Both the position numbers and the translations under genes were made by a program. The notes below the pieces were generated by a model. That model searched no databases. It worked only from the letters and a program-made list of their open reading frames with translations, and had not been told where the DNA came from. This document shows, in pieces, positions 19,982 to 29,908 of a DNA stretch of 64,000 nucleotides. This DNA is from Pleurostoma richardsiae (Eukaryota > Ascomycota > Sordariomycetes > Calosphaeriales > Pleurostomataceae). Numbering within the stretch: position 1 is the first letter of the stretch; every line of letters starts with the position of its first letter. Where the stretch lies: assembly GCA_030052745.1 (NCBI GenBank), contig JANBVO010000004.1, positions 1,302,001 through 1,366,000 on the forward strand, given 5' to 3'.

Positions 19982-22903
19982 ATGGCTGGAACAGAGGTGA
20001 TCCCGCCTCCGGGCTTCGATAACTCGAGCATGTGGTTCAACTTCACTTCATGGACAACACAGCATCTTGGCCGGGCAGTCAATATGACGAAGCTCACTCC
20101 GTCACTTGAGGATCTGGTCTGGGCAGGGCCGAGGGCGGTCATGAAGTTGGGAAAGCTCGCCTTGTTCTTCCCCCCTGGCGTTGATGGGTTCGGCCAGCGA
20201 GTTGTTCCCGAAGCCACCGGATCCGATCTCTTCGCGAGTTCGACAGTTGCTGCGAACCGCCTCATCACCGATAACATGCCGTCCGCCGCGCAGTCGCTTG
20301 CCGCCGATCAAGATCCCAGTGCATTAGCGTCACGCTTCTCGATGGAGGGGGCAAGAGGGCTTGGTAGTGTATTCAGCTATGCTACCAGCAAATGGGCCCT
20401 CTGCTGCATGGCTATGGCTGTCATACTGAACAGAACACACATATTCGCTGCTACGCGTCGACGACTTCGCCTGCAGTGGCCCGTAAGGCTGCTGCTCCGC
20501 ATCACACCTGTCATTCTCCTCCTCTTCCAGGCTAGGAGCCTGCTTCAGTCTATTCAGTGCCAGACATCGCGGGATTTCTCCGAGTTGCGCTGGGGCAATG
20601 CAAGCAAGAGCAGTGAGCTGATGTTCTCCCATACGAACACCTATCTGCATGGCTTGAGTTCGACACTCTTATTTGGGGCATCGGACGAAGAGTCATGCCT
20701 CGCTGTTCAGATGATACCTGCGGAGGATGAGGAGCAGCCAGAGTTGAGAGGCTCCCTCTCCCGTCTGTGGCCTCTCTTCGGCACCTTCTGTTTGAGCCAA
20801 TTCGTCGAGACGATATCCTGCGCCGTTCAAGGTCGTCCCTTGGCCGCTGAAACAGGTATGACACTCTTTGAACATTCCCTAGCGTTTGCGGAAGCGGACG
20901 CCGCGATTAGCAACCAGCTGGGATGGGGTCTCTTCAACTCTGCTTCCTCGAACGCGTCTTCACAGACCAGTTTTGGTGCCAATATCGCCATCAGCCGGGC
21001 TATGATCCTAAAGCGAGTCAATACCCCGCCTGAGGTTCTCCTGGTCGCCTTCTTCTCCGCTATGAGCCACGTTACGAGCCACCTACTTGGCATCCTCAAT
21101 CTCCAGTCTAGATTCCGGTTACTTAGCACTGGCTTCTGGGCGACCTGCTACATGGGTAGTATTATCTGGAGCGCCCTCACGTTCTCCCTAGACGACTCCT
21201 CGGGACAGAGTCTGCTGAGATTCCCTACAGTGTGCATCATTGGCTTTATCCCCCACGTACTTGTACTCGCGGGTATCTTTGTCTGCTTCTCTATCTACGG
21301 TCTTGCACTCCTGCTCGTTGCCTTCTCTCCGACGATGGCTGCGCCTGGAGACGACCGTCAACTCTCCTTCAGGGAGAGGATTGCTCAGGCCCATGCAAAT
21401 ATGCAAGCGAACGTATCCCTGTCCGACATACGAATCACGATGCAAATGGATTTCTACACGGCACTCCTAAGAGCTGGCTTTGGTGCGATTACCATGGCTA
21501 GCGAAGCCGTATATCTGAACGAAGACAGAAGGGTCAACCTTCATCGCATGACTTGGCTGGAGGAGGAGCGTTATAAGGAGATAGAGGAACTGCGCATGCA
21601 ATGGTTGGGGACAGGAATTCCGGGTTCAAGGTACGACTCCATCGGCACTATTGGCCTTGTCCCTGTAAAGGATGGTCATCTCGGAGCTACAACTGGTTAC
21701 GCGCGTGAAAGAGCCGCGCAGAAGATATCAAAATCTCGAACAGGTGATAGACGGCCGGTTCGAGACGGCGTGGGTGCTGCCGAGCGCAGCGGCCGCTGGA
21801 TCCTCGCGGTGGAGTACTTGATGCACATCAACAGGCTGGTCATCATGGCTTGGGCCATAGCTACTTGCAAATTTCTCGCCGCTGTTGGCATTCGAAACCG
21901 ACCTGCATGGCTGCTGTGGCTTGCACAGCGACCCAAGGCAGGCAGAACGGAGGAGGGGCGTCCGGCGGAGGAGCCCGCCTACGAATGGCTTCCTGGTAAC
22001 CAGGGAACCATCCAGATCCCCCGCAACGAACATGTCGACGTAGAGCACGAGCTGCGCCGCCGCCTACGCGCCACCGAGCAGTTCAGCTGGCCCAATGACA
22101 CTGCCCGCGAGCAGGAGCTCGACAACCGGCTGTATGGATGGTGGCTGAAGGGCGGATGGTGGGGGAACGCCGATACGAGCGGTGACTATGAACCGACCGA
22201 CACAGACCCCGAATTCGACACGACGAGTGTTATCTCCACCACAGACTCCTTCATATCGCAGGCCGCGCTCGAAAGTGATGACGACGCAGGATGGGAGACC
22301 GACGGCGCCGACGGCGACGGTCAGCGCACGCCCACGCAACGCTCACCGTTCGCCTCTAGGGAGAGCAGCCCCGTGGTCGACACACCGATGCAGATGCGCG
22401 ACCTCGCGCGCCTGCTCCAGCCACGTAGCCCCGAGGAGCGCGAGGAGGCGCGCGCACTTGCCGCGCACCTCGGCTCCGACGGCATTATGACGCGGTCGGC
22501 CTACCGCGCCTTCGAGCAGCAGCAGCGCGCACACGTCCTCCTCTCCAACCGCAACGTGATAGCCGCCGCCAAGCTCACCCCCGACGAGGAGGCGCAGCTG
22601 CTCGAGCAGATCCTCCTGTCCCGGCGCGGCGCCGGCCTCGCCGCCGCGTCGGCTACCTTGGGGGGGAGCAGCGGCGCCACCAACGCGGAGGGCTCGTCGT
22701 GGGCGACGGGCGCGGCGGGCATGGGCCCGGATGGTCCCCAGTGCGTGGTGTGCCAGTGCGCACCGAGGACTATCATCGTCTGGCCCTGCCGGTGCCTCAG
22801 CCTGTGCGACGATTGCCGCGTGTCGCTGGCCATGAACAACTTCGACAAGTGCGTCTGCTGCCGGCGGGAGGTCATCAGCTTCAGCCGCATATTTGTGCCT
22901 TGA
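19982..22903 (+). CDS. Polytopic membrane RING-finger ubiquitin ligase, Asi1/Asi3-like
   Basis: Single-exon 973-aa protein. The C terminus carries a C4C4-type RING at residues about 921-960 (CVVCQC ... WPCRCLSLCDDC ... CVCC) ending SFSRIFVP. This arrangement, with the conserved WPCRCL, is the signature I associate with yeast Asi1/Asi3, ubiquitin ligases of the inner nuclear membrane. Upstream there are several hydrophobic segments consistent with a polytopic membrane protein: WALCCMAMAVIL near 150, a cluster near 350-460 including IIGFIPHVLVLAGIFVCF, and another near 600. A long hydrophilic, acidic Ser/Thr-rich region follows (about 690-900). The ATG at 19982 sits in a good CACCATGG context; the frame is open further upstream but lacks an ATG. 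Target and exact membrane are inferred from the family. Confidence 0.8.
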   Translation: MAGTEVIPPPGFDNSSMWFNFTSWTTQHLGRAVNMTKLTPSLEDLVWAGPRAVMKLGKLALFFPPGVDGFGQRVVPEATGSDLFASSTVAANRLITDNMPSAAQSLAADQDPSALASRFSMEGARGLGSVFSYATSKWALCCMAMAVILNRTHIFAATRRRLRLQWPVRLLLRITPVILLLFQARSLLQSIQCQTSRDFSELRWGNASKSSELMFSHTNTYLHGLSSTLLFGASDEESCLAVQMIPAEDEEQPELRGSLSRLWPLFGTFCLSQFVETISCAVQGRPLAAETGMTLFEHSLAFAEADAAISNQLGWGLFNSASSNASSQTSFGANIAISRAMILKRVNTPPEVLLVAFFSAMSHVTSHLLGILNLQSRFRLLSTGFWATCYMGSIIWSALTFSLDDSSGQSLLRFPTVCIIGFIPHVLVLAGIFVCFSIYGLALLLVAFSPTMAAPGDDRQLSFRERIAQAHANMQANVSLSDIRITMQMDFYTALLRAGFGAITMASEAVYLNEDRRVNLHRMTWLEEERYKEIEELRMQWLGTGIPGSRYDSIGTIGLVPVKDGHLGATTGYARERAAQKISKSRTGDRRPVRDGVGAAERSGRWILAVEYLMHINRLVIMAWAIATCKFLAAVGIRNRPAWLLWLAQRPKAGRTEEGRPAEEPAYEWLPGNQGTIQIPRNEHVDVEHELRRRLRATEQFSWPNDTAREQELDNRLYGWWLKGGWWGNADTSGDYEPTDTDPEFDTTSVISTTDSFISQAALESDDDAGWETDGADGDGQRTPTQRSPFASRESSPVVDTPMQMRDLARLLQPRSPEEREEARALAAHLGSDGIMTRSAYRAFEQQQRAHVLLSNRNVIAAAKLTPDEEAQLLEQILLSRRGAGLAAASATLGGSSGATNAEGSSWATGAAGMGPDGPQCVVCQCAPRTIIVWPCRCLSLCDDCRVSLAMNNFDKCVCCRREVISFSRIFVP

Positions 22904-23181
22904 GTCATCTTCGTCATCTTCGTCATCTTCTTCTACCCCCGGTGCCGGGTGGGCAGTTACGTGTGAGCGAGCAGGGCGTTCTTCGGTTTTCTTCATATGC
23001 ATGGATGCAACATCATTAGGAATGGCAGGGGTACATGATGCTTTCGGGATGCACATAAGGACAAGTTGAGCCCGCCCGAAGGGCGGAGCGTGTCATCATT
23101 CATATAATGATTTTGTATCTGTTAGCCAGGCTAGATAGGTCGACGCCTCGTCCTGCATCACAAGCATCCCTATCGTATCGT

Positions 23182-24111
23182 TTACATCCCTGCCCATTCC
23201 AGGGTGAACGTCCTGACCCTGTCGCCTGCCTCTGCCTTTCCGTCCGCCGCACCCGGCGCCTCCCCGCCAAACAGGAACCCCTTCTTCACGGCCGTGCCGA
23301 GACGTCCACCGCTCACCAGGTCAAGAATAGTGATCTCCTCGTCCCACCCAAAGCTTGTCGCTATGAAGTGGGCGTGGTACCTGAACGGGTCGCCAGGATA
23401 AACGCTGAGGTCGCCACCGAAGCGGATGCCGGGCGTCGTGTAGTAACCCCTGCTGTTGAGATGGGCAACGAGCGGGTACGACTGCGACACATCGACGTCG
23501 ACGACGGTGTCAGCCGTGGGATCGATCATGTCCGCACTGGTGGTCGGGGTAAGGTTCACGGGTTTGCTGATACGAGTCACGATAGCCGATGGGGGCGCAT
23601 CGGCTTCCTTCGGAGAGGGGCCATCTGGCTTGGGAAACAGTTCATCTTCAGGAGCAGGAGCAGGAGCAGCAGCAGTACCTGGCTCGGGCTCTGGGGTTTT
23701 GGACGCCTTCTTGGATATGCTGCGTGCCTTTTTCTGCGCGCTCGTTTCTCTCCTCTTTGCCTCTTCCTCGTCGAGAATATTCTGGGCCACTCGCCGCCTG
23801 TTTCTGAGAGACTGAGCGTACGCCTTGCGAGCTGGCTCGTCAAACGAAGACAGGCGTGCGAGGTGAGAGGCAACGTCATCTACTATGTAAGCGGCATTTT
23901 TCTCCACAAGGATCTTGGCCTCCTCCGCCAGTAGCTCAATCGGGAGGCCCTGGAAGATGTTTTGCGTGGGATTCTGAGGGGTCGTGCCCACGAACACTGC
24001 ACAGATGTTGTGATTTCGTCGCAAAGCCGAAACGCCCTTCAGGTCGAAGACCAGGTATCTCCCAGCTATCTTCGTGATCCTGACCGGTTCCATGGCTGTT
24101 GGACCCGCCAT
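23182..24111 (-). CDS. SEN34: tRNA-splicing endonuclease catalytic subunit SEN34
   Basis: Single-exon 309-aa protein. Sen34 is one of two catalytic subunits of the Sen2-Sen34-Sen15-Sen54 endonuclease and cuts the 3' splice site of intron-containing pre-tRNAs. The N-terminal domain (1-120) includes RYLVFDLKGVSALR. A charged Lys/Arg then Pro/Ala/Glu linker occupies about 125-185. The C-terminal nuclease fold contains the putative Tyr-His-Lys triad: Tyr238 in SVYPGDP, His246 in RYHAHF, and Lys276 or 277 in VKKGFLFG. The Tyr-His spacing of 8 matches yeast Sen34. The ATG at 24111 starts the family-like N terminus. The 5' leader may contain an intron (see next entry). It converges on the RING gene and lies in tandem with ELP4. 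Confidence 0.93.
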   Translation of the reverse strand: MAGPTAMEPVRITKIAGRYLVFDLKGVSALRRNHNICAVFVGTTPQNPTQNIFQGLPIELLAEEAKILVEKNAAYIVDDVASHLARLSSFDEPARKAYAQSLRNRRRVAQNILDEEEAKRRETSAQKKARSISKKASKTPEPEPGTAAAPAPAPEDELFPKPDGPSPKEADAPPSAIVTRISKPVNLTPTTSADMIDPTADTVVDVDVSQSYPLVAHLNSRGYYTTPGIRFGGDLSVYPGDPFRYHAHFIATSFGWDEEITILDLVSGGRLGTAVKKGFLFGGEAPGAADGKAEAGDRVRTFTLEWAGM

Positions 24112-24519
24112 GTTTCACGACCTAAGACTGAATCCCGCATTAGCCTTGCAAAGCCCCAAAGAGAGGATGGAGAAACAAGCAAAGGGAAATGCAGTTGGTG
24201 TATCATTTTCGCAATTTAGTATTTTATCAGCACGAAAAAATCTCAGTGGATTGACAGATTATAGAATACTTTGAGTAATCATGTAAAAACTTCAACTGCA
24301 ACTCGAGACGACGAAAAGAATTTGTGTTGACTTACCTCGATAGTGATAGAGCTGGTTGTTGAGAACTTCCTTCGGAGTCATTGTGCGCCGAGAAAATTTG
24401 GGGGCAGCTCTGAGTGGCAGAAAAAGTCGGGCGGTGAAGGTGACTGACTCCACAGGCGGACCGCTGTTCCTGAACTGACGCATCCGCCTAATTCCAAGCT
24501 AGACGAAGGACATGACCGC
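24112..24519 (-). promoter_or_regulatory. SEN34 leader with possible 5'-UTR intron and upstream ORF
   Basis: On the minus strand a GTAAGT donor at 24335 and a TTAG acceptor ending at 24122 bound a possible 214-bp leader intron ending ten bases before the SEN34 ATG; CTAAT near 24140 could be its branch site. The presumed first exon has an ATG followed by MTPKEVLNNQLYHYR. If spliced, this frame runs out of phase across the SEN34 start codon and stops shortly after, making an overlapping upstream ORF. It could instead be the start of a small gene I do not recognise. Confidence 0.35.
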
Positions 24520-25769
24520 TCAGAACTCAATGCCATCTTTGACAGTGCTTGCCGGCGACTTTTCGTGGTGCTCTTCATCCTCAAGCGGAGGTAAGCTATA
24601 GGGCTTAATAACCAAGCCCCTTGAGCTGCTCAAGGAGAAAGAGAGGGCCTCCCGGAAGTGGTTATGCTCTGCGCCACCACCGCCTTTCTCATGGTATATT
24701 GGAAGACTGTGTACTCGCAGCAACCCCTGGCTGACATCTGTCTCCTTGGAGCCGGGCTTCATACTTTTCGAAGTCATGCCGCCATTAGGATCAGGAGGTA
24801 GAGGCACCAATTCCAGCACCCCGTCAGCCAAGAGCTCCATCCACCGGGTCAACCCACTGCTTCGCGGAAATAGTGACGTGGGAAGGGTAATCAATGCAGT
24901 GACCTGGCCACTAAAGTCTCTAAGCAGAGACCTCAATGAATGCAGAAACTGTAGGACCTCGGAAGGATCACTCATCCGAGAGTCATACAAATTCGGAGAG
25001 AGGAGACTTGGGATGACGACACGGTGGATAGAGGAAGGATCCGAAGATGACAGCTTCGCCTGCAGATTCTTAATGAAGCGCTTGAGTGGTGAGGGCGCAC
25101 TTGTGCTCTCGAACAAGAAATTAGGCGGGGGAGATGCCGGCGAAGCAAACATCGACCCCTTGATGGACGTGGAGGTAAGCCGCTTTGTCAGGTCGAAGGT
25201 GTGGCAGAATACAGACGATGCTGCCCCTTCTTTATCTATAGGATCAATAGTCAGCGACATGTCTCCAGGGGAGCGCACACGATAGTGTGATCCAAGGAAG
25301 AGAACAGTCGCAAGGCATACCGACCTCTGCGCAGAAGGCCAGAAGTTCCCCTATTAAGAGCCTCGTATCTCCAGGCAATTTTCATCTTCTCCTCTTGGGC
25401 GCTGGATACTTTCTCAGCTGCTGAGTCTTTTGAGGCACTCAAAGCTGGAAGCTCATGCCGCCATGCGTCACTGAAGCCAAGGACATGAACCTGGTGACCT
25501 TGCACAAGGCCCTCAGCCGCATAGTAGCGTAACAAGACTCCGGCAAAGTCTGTCGTCCCTTGCTCCTCAATCAGAAGAGATGTACCGAGAGGGAGACCGG
25601 AATGACCAGCTAGGAGGGTGTCCAAAGAGGACGTTCCAGTAGACGTGGTGAGACTGCCATCAAGAGGCGATGGCCTTAGACCGGGACTGAGCTGCCGTTC
25701 TGTTTTCCCTGCGACCGTGGGAGCAGCCGGTGCCGCCGAGATGACCGCATTTCTCTTCCGAAATGACAT
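24520..25769 (-). CDS. ELP4: Elongator complex subunit ELP4
   Basis: Two exons (25325-25769 and 24520-25235) give 386 aa, somewhat shorter than yeast Elp4 (456). Elp4 forms a RecA-like hexameric ring with Elp5 and Elp6. The ring binds tRNA and is needed for Elongator's modification of wobble uridines (mcm5/ncm5 U34). Recognisable blocks are the N-terminal FRKRNAVISAAPAAPT, the ring-fold segment TSLDTLLAGHSGLPLGTSLL, KIAWRYEALNR before the intron, FCHTFDLTKRL just after it, and RVVIPSLLSPNLYD. The intron donor is weak (GTCGGT), but the open frame ends without it and the junction restores the family sequence. It is divergent from RPB8 over 325 bp. Confidence 0.9.
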
Positions 25770-26094
25770 CGCTGCGGCGAGAACGTCCCACTCAACAAAA
25801 TCAACGAACTCGGAGCTTCTTCGCCGAGAAACCAGAATATCCAGGGTTTGATACTGTATTAAAGCTTTGTCGTCATTGGCTATTCCTCAGTCACAGTGAC
25901 CTACACCGCCTAATACTGCCGCAACTTCCTACGCAGAAGCTCCAAATTTCTAGCCCGGATCCGGAGAAGCCTACCAAAAATTCCATCGCTCTACGACAAA
26001 CGAACGACGGCCTCTGCTCAGCCTTGTGACTCTGCTCCCAAGACACCACTCGAACCAATCACAATACCTCAACCGCCCTCGATATACCAGCGCC
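25770..26094. promoter_or_regulatory. Bidirectional promoter region of ELP4 and RPB8
   Basis: 325 bp between two divergent start codons, with no room for another gene. Both products act in basic gene expression, so a shared promoter is plausible but unproven. Confidence 0.55.
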
Positions 26095-26640
26095 ATGGCC
26101 GGAGTCGCAGGTGACAGCCAGCTCTTCGAGGACACCTTCTCGGTGACGGACGTCAACCAGATGAAGTACGACCGTGTCGCGCGCCTGAAGGCGACGTCGA
26201 CGGACGCGCAGACCCTCATGACGCTGGACATCAACGTGGAACTATTCCCGTGCGCTGTGGGCGAGACGCTGCACGTCGTGCTGGCCACGTCGCTGGCGCT
26301 CGACGGCAGCCGCGACGACGACAAGGGCTGGCGCGACATCCTGCGCCCCGGCGCCGAATCGACCCTCGCAGACATGTTCGACTACGTGTGCCACGGCAAG
26401 ATCTACAAGTTCGAGGACGGCGACGACGGCCAGACCATGTAAGCGCTGATTTTCGGGCTTTCTCAGACCGGAGATTCCCAGTACGCTGGCTGCTGGGAGG
26501 GCTGAGATTGGGCTAACCCGAATTTTCTCTTCAGAAAGGCGTACATCTCCTTCGGGGGCTTGCTCATGGCACTTGAGGGCCCCTATAAGAAGCTGACGCC
26601 GCTGAGGGTGGACCATACGTATTTGCTCATCAAGAAATGA
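26095..26640 (+). CDS. RPB8: RNA polymerase I/II/III shared subunit RPB8 (RPABC3)
   Basis: Two exons (26095-26438 and 26535-26640) give 149 aa; yeast Rpb8 is 146. It is a structural OB-fold subunit common to all three nuclear RNA polymerases. Recognisable features are the N-terminal LFEDTFSVTDVNQMKYDRVAR, LDINVELFP, the central YVCHGKIYKFE and the C-terminal YISFGGLLMALEGPY ending HTYLLIKK. The 96-bp intron has GTAAGC, a CTAAC branch near 26513 and a TCAG acceptor; the junction codon AT|A gives QTIKAYISFGG. The start is the ATG in a GCCATGG context; the upstream extension of the frame has no family match. It converges on the Nudix gene 217 bp away. Confidence 0.95.
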
Positions 26641-26856
26641 TCTGCCTAGGGGGGTCTCTGGAAGACGGAGACAAGGCAATAAAGTGCAACTCTACCAACA
26701 GAGTGGTATATACGTCTTTCCTATACGATTCAGAGTTTCCGTCTAATTAATGTCGCAGGTCCGAGTTTTTTAAAGTGGAAAGCGAAGAGAACAAGATACC
26801 CGAACGAAGGAGAAGAGTACCAGTTAAAACATCCAAAGCGTCAGTCGTGTGGATTG

Positions 26857-27990
26857 TTAGTAGAAGTGCTCATGGGGGCCAGGAAAGGGTAGCTTCCTTC
26901 GCACCCGCCTCCGAATGTCCTCGTAGTGCGGTTCGTTCTCAGGGGTGAGGATGCCGTGGCGGACGAAGAAGTCCAGCATCACGAGCGCGCAGTTGGGCTT
27001 GAACAGTCCCAGGGCAAGCCGCTCCTTGCACTGGTCGATCGTCAAGAGGCTGAAGGATTCAACCTCCCCGTCCTTGGGTGCCGGGACCACATCTACAGGT
27101 AGCTCAAGATCATACACCCATTGCACCTCCGGATAGATATACCCGTCCTCTCCGCCCGACCGCGCGTCTGTGAGATATATGTACGAAACGTTCCCGACCA
27201 TCTTCGCGTTTCCGCGGACCAGAGGGTCCGGGAGGCTGGCCTCCTCGTCTGCCTCCCGGATAATGCACTCAAACGGGTCCTCGCCCGTCATCAGTCCGCC
27301 CGCGACCGTGTTATCTAGCATTCCCGGGTAGGTCAACTTGGTCGCGGCGCGCGTCGGCACCCATATCTTGATCCCGTAGCTGTCCGCCGGTGAGGGGACG
27401 TAGGCTGTCATGTGGACGCCGTAGCGTGTATTGCCGAACAGCCCCATGGCTGCGCGCTCGACGCTGAAGATGATCTTCCCATCCCGGCCATAGACAGGCC
27501 AGAGCTCGTCGCGCCAGCCAGCCAGGAGCCTGAATGTGTGGTTGTCCCTCAGGTATTGAGTGAGCGTGGTAGCTCTCCGTGTCCGCTCCGGCTCAGTAGC
27601 TTCTCGGAACATGGAGACTGTGCGATTTCCGTCGTCGACCTTGCAGTAGCCCTTGACGTCGTCAGGCACCTCGATTATCTTGTCCAGAACCCACTTCAGC
27701 ATGTATCCGATCGGCAACTGGCCCTCGCCGTCTTCGAAGACGAGGGTGTAGATCTGCTGCATCTGCGCTGCATACTTGTCGGGTTCCGTGACCGGGTCGG
27801 GAAACCTGTGAATTCGCGTGGGAGTAGTGAGCATATACCCTAATCACGTCCAGTGTGACATTGAGGGTCTCAAGTACGCAGGGCCCAACATATCTGGTTC
27901 ACACGAGCTCAGGAGATGGGAACAATGGGAGGGCTCAACTCACGCATCACAGTTATTGATCAGGTCGATGTTCCGTAGCCTCGCCGCCAT
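26857..27990 (-). CDS. Nudix hydrolase with DUF4743-type N-terminal domain
   Basis: Two exons (27944-27990 and 26857-27805) give 331 aa. The first exon encodes MAARLRNIDLINNCDA, a family-like start; the 138-bp intron has GTGAGT and ACAG. Residues about 17-140 match the DUF4743 region that precedes Nudix domains in fungal thiamine-pyrophosphokinase-related proteins. The Nudix box lies at about 186-208, with GGLMTGEDPFECIIREADEE. It fits G-x5-E-x7-R-E-x2-E-E except that the final Gly is Ser. The family hydrolyses nucleoside-diphosphate-linked compounds; yeast YJR142W-type relatives have been linked to oxidised thiamine diphosphate. The substrate here is not determined. It is divergent from OPI10. 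Confidence 0.88.
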
Positions 27991-28804
27991 TGCTCTTCTT
28001 CCACGTGATTAAACCGAGGGCTTAGTAGCCAGATCTACCCGGAAAGTTCCTTGCTCCGTTCAGATCGGTGGCTTGGAGACAGTTAGCAGTGCGCGCGTGA
28101 TGAAGCTGGACAGGATTTCGCGAACCCTTCTACTGGCCTCCCACTACTGTTGTACCCCGCTATGGGGTGGCAGTAAGTGGGACGAGATCCTCGTCGTCGG
28201 TACATATGAGCAGATGCACACAGCGATGGGCTTCTTTCACCAGAACAAAATTATCCATCAAGGTATATGGCCAAGCGGCCACAAGATTTCTGAACAGTAT
28301 GGATTCGCACAAGCAGTCTTCCCGCAGTCGCAGAATACCGTTTTGGTAGGACCCTGAAAGTTACACGGAGTGACAGGATGAAGCTTATCGATAGGAACCC
28401 TGGTGGTAATCTAATCGTACAGGGACCTCAACCTCAACGACCAATGACTGGAGCTCCATCTCGACCATTCCAGAAGCATCGGACACTCAGTGGGAATAGA
28501 GAGCACGCATGCGATTGAGGACCTCACGTGTATACAACGTAAAGCTTCTTCTAGTCGCGAACAAAGACAGGCAATATCCCTTGTCACACATCTGCGAGCA
28601 TCTCCTTCCAACTCATAAATCAATTGACGATGCAAACGACCCTGTCATGCGCTAGACAGCAGAAGTGCATGTAAGAAGATCCTTGTTGCTGTACAAGAAC
28701 CCCCCCGAGACATATCGGGTGCGTTGGAAACGATTGGGGAAAAAGGCCCCGGGATTCGGAACAAACCTCCGCTGGACGAAACAAAAATCCCCAGAAACAA
28801 CACA
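27991..28804. promoter_or_regulatory. Divergent intergenic region between Nudix gene and OPI10
   Basis: An open frame of 94 codons near 28073-28357 has no recognisable motif and I do not call it. The rest should hold the two promoters. Nothing else is visible. Confidence 0.45.
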
Positions 28805-29455
28805 ATGGCGCAGCAGCAGCAGCAGCCGCCAGCGCTCTTCGGCATTGTCCCCGCCGGCCTGCCCGTCTTCACCGAGCCGACCGAGTGCCCCTCCCCCACC
28901 TCATTCATCTACACCATCCCCCCGGGCCCCAAGCCCTTCTCCCACGTCGTCGTCTTCCTCCTCCCCGGCGTCGTCCTCCCCGAAAACACCGCCGCCGCCA
29001 TCTACCTCGTCACCCCGCCCGGCGCGCCCGGCGCCGCCCCCAGCACCAGGTTCCTCGGCGGCGTCGGCCCGGGCAAGGAGTCGGCCATCTTCAAGCTCGG
29101 CGGCGGGGCGGCGGCGCCCGGCTCGGGCCAGGCGGGGGGCGTGGTGCTGGGCATCTCGGTCGAGGACGCCGCGTCAGTAGCGGGGAGGATAGAGGAGCTG
29201 GCGCGGGGCAGGACGGACGGGTCGTCGTCGTCGCCGTCGACGGCGCTGGTCTCGGCGAGGGGTGGACCCCCGAGCACGCTGGTGCTGGCGCAGCGCATCA
29301 TCAAGAACGCGTTCAACTTCCTGGCGAGCTTCAGCGGGCAGGCGGGGCAGGTCGAGGTGGTGCCGCTCAAGGCGTTCGAGGACTGGTGGAGGAAGTTTGA
29401 GAGTCGGGTCCGGAGCGACCCCGGGTTCCTGGAGAGAGACGACACCGATGCATAA
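28805..29455 (+). CDS. OPI10: Hikeshi/OPI10 family protein
   Basis: Single-exon protein of 216 aa; human Hikeshi is 197 and yeast Opi10 about 246. Hikeshi carries Hsp70 into the nucleus during heat shock; yeast OPI10 was named for an inositol-overproduction phenotype. The start MAQQQQQPPALFGIVPAGLPV is typical, followed by FIYTIPPG, FSHVVVFLLPGVVLPE, the Gly-rich FLGGVGPGKESAIFKL and GVVLGISVE. The C-terminal helical region contains RIIKNAFNFLASFSG and WWRKFESRV. The ATG at 28805 is the first in frame; upstream the frame is open without an ATG. It converges on YND1. Confidence 0.92.
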   Translation: MAQQQQQPPALFGIVPAGLPVFTEPTECPSPTSFIYTIPPGPKPFSHVVVFLLPGVVLPENTAAAIYLVTPPGAPGAAPSTRFLGGVGPGKESAIFKLGGGAAAPGSGQAGGVVLGISVEDAASVAGRIEELARGRTDGSSSSPSTALVSARGGPPSTLVLAQRIIKNAFNFLASFSGQAGQVEVVPLKAFEDWWRKFESRVRSDPGFLERDDTDA

Positions 29456-29908
29456 GACAAAGACATCTGGAAATGGGTGGCTTTGGGAAATCTTTGGAGC
29501 GGACCTCATCATGTCTGCTGGATCATGATATCTTCCGGACTGTATGTACTTTATCTGCATTATGATGGAGTGAGAAGCTGGATGCAAATCGAGTCAGGAT
29601 ACTTGGGTAGTATTATATGGAAAGATGGGTGTCCAGCGAGGCTACCCAAAACGCCAGAGAAAGGGGCTTCACAATGCTGCCCGTGTTGAGATATCTGCCA
29701 AAACAATCTCGCTCCAACGAGAGTCGAACGCACCGTGCCGCTAAGTGAGCACCCAAACGCCTCAAAGCACCCATAAGCCAGCCCATTCCGATCCCGCGGC
29801 AGTACGCCACGAGGATTTAAACTTCTCTCAGACCGATACCCAAACAAAACTATGTGACCTGGGCCGACCGACCGAGGTGTATAGGTGAAGTTAGGTAGTA
29901 TGTAACAT
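29456..29908. other. Convergent intergenic region, OPI10 / YND1
   Basis: 3' ends of two genes. A stretch near 29700-29770 slightly resembles a tRNA T-arm on the minus strand, but the stems do not pair (see rejected items). No gene is seen. Confidence 0.5.

Noticed and set aside
28073-28357. 94-codon plus-strand frame between the Nudix gene and OPI10
   Set aside because: No homology that I recognise and located in a divergent promoter region.
29700-29775. Minus-strand GTTCGACTC stretch as a possible tRNA T-arm
   Set aside because: The T stem has mismatches and no matching 5' acceptor stem is found upstream.
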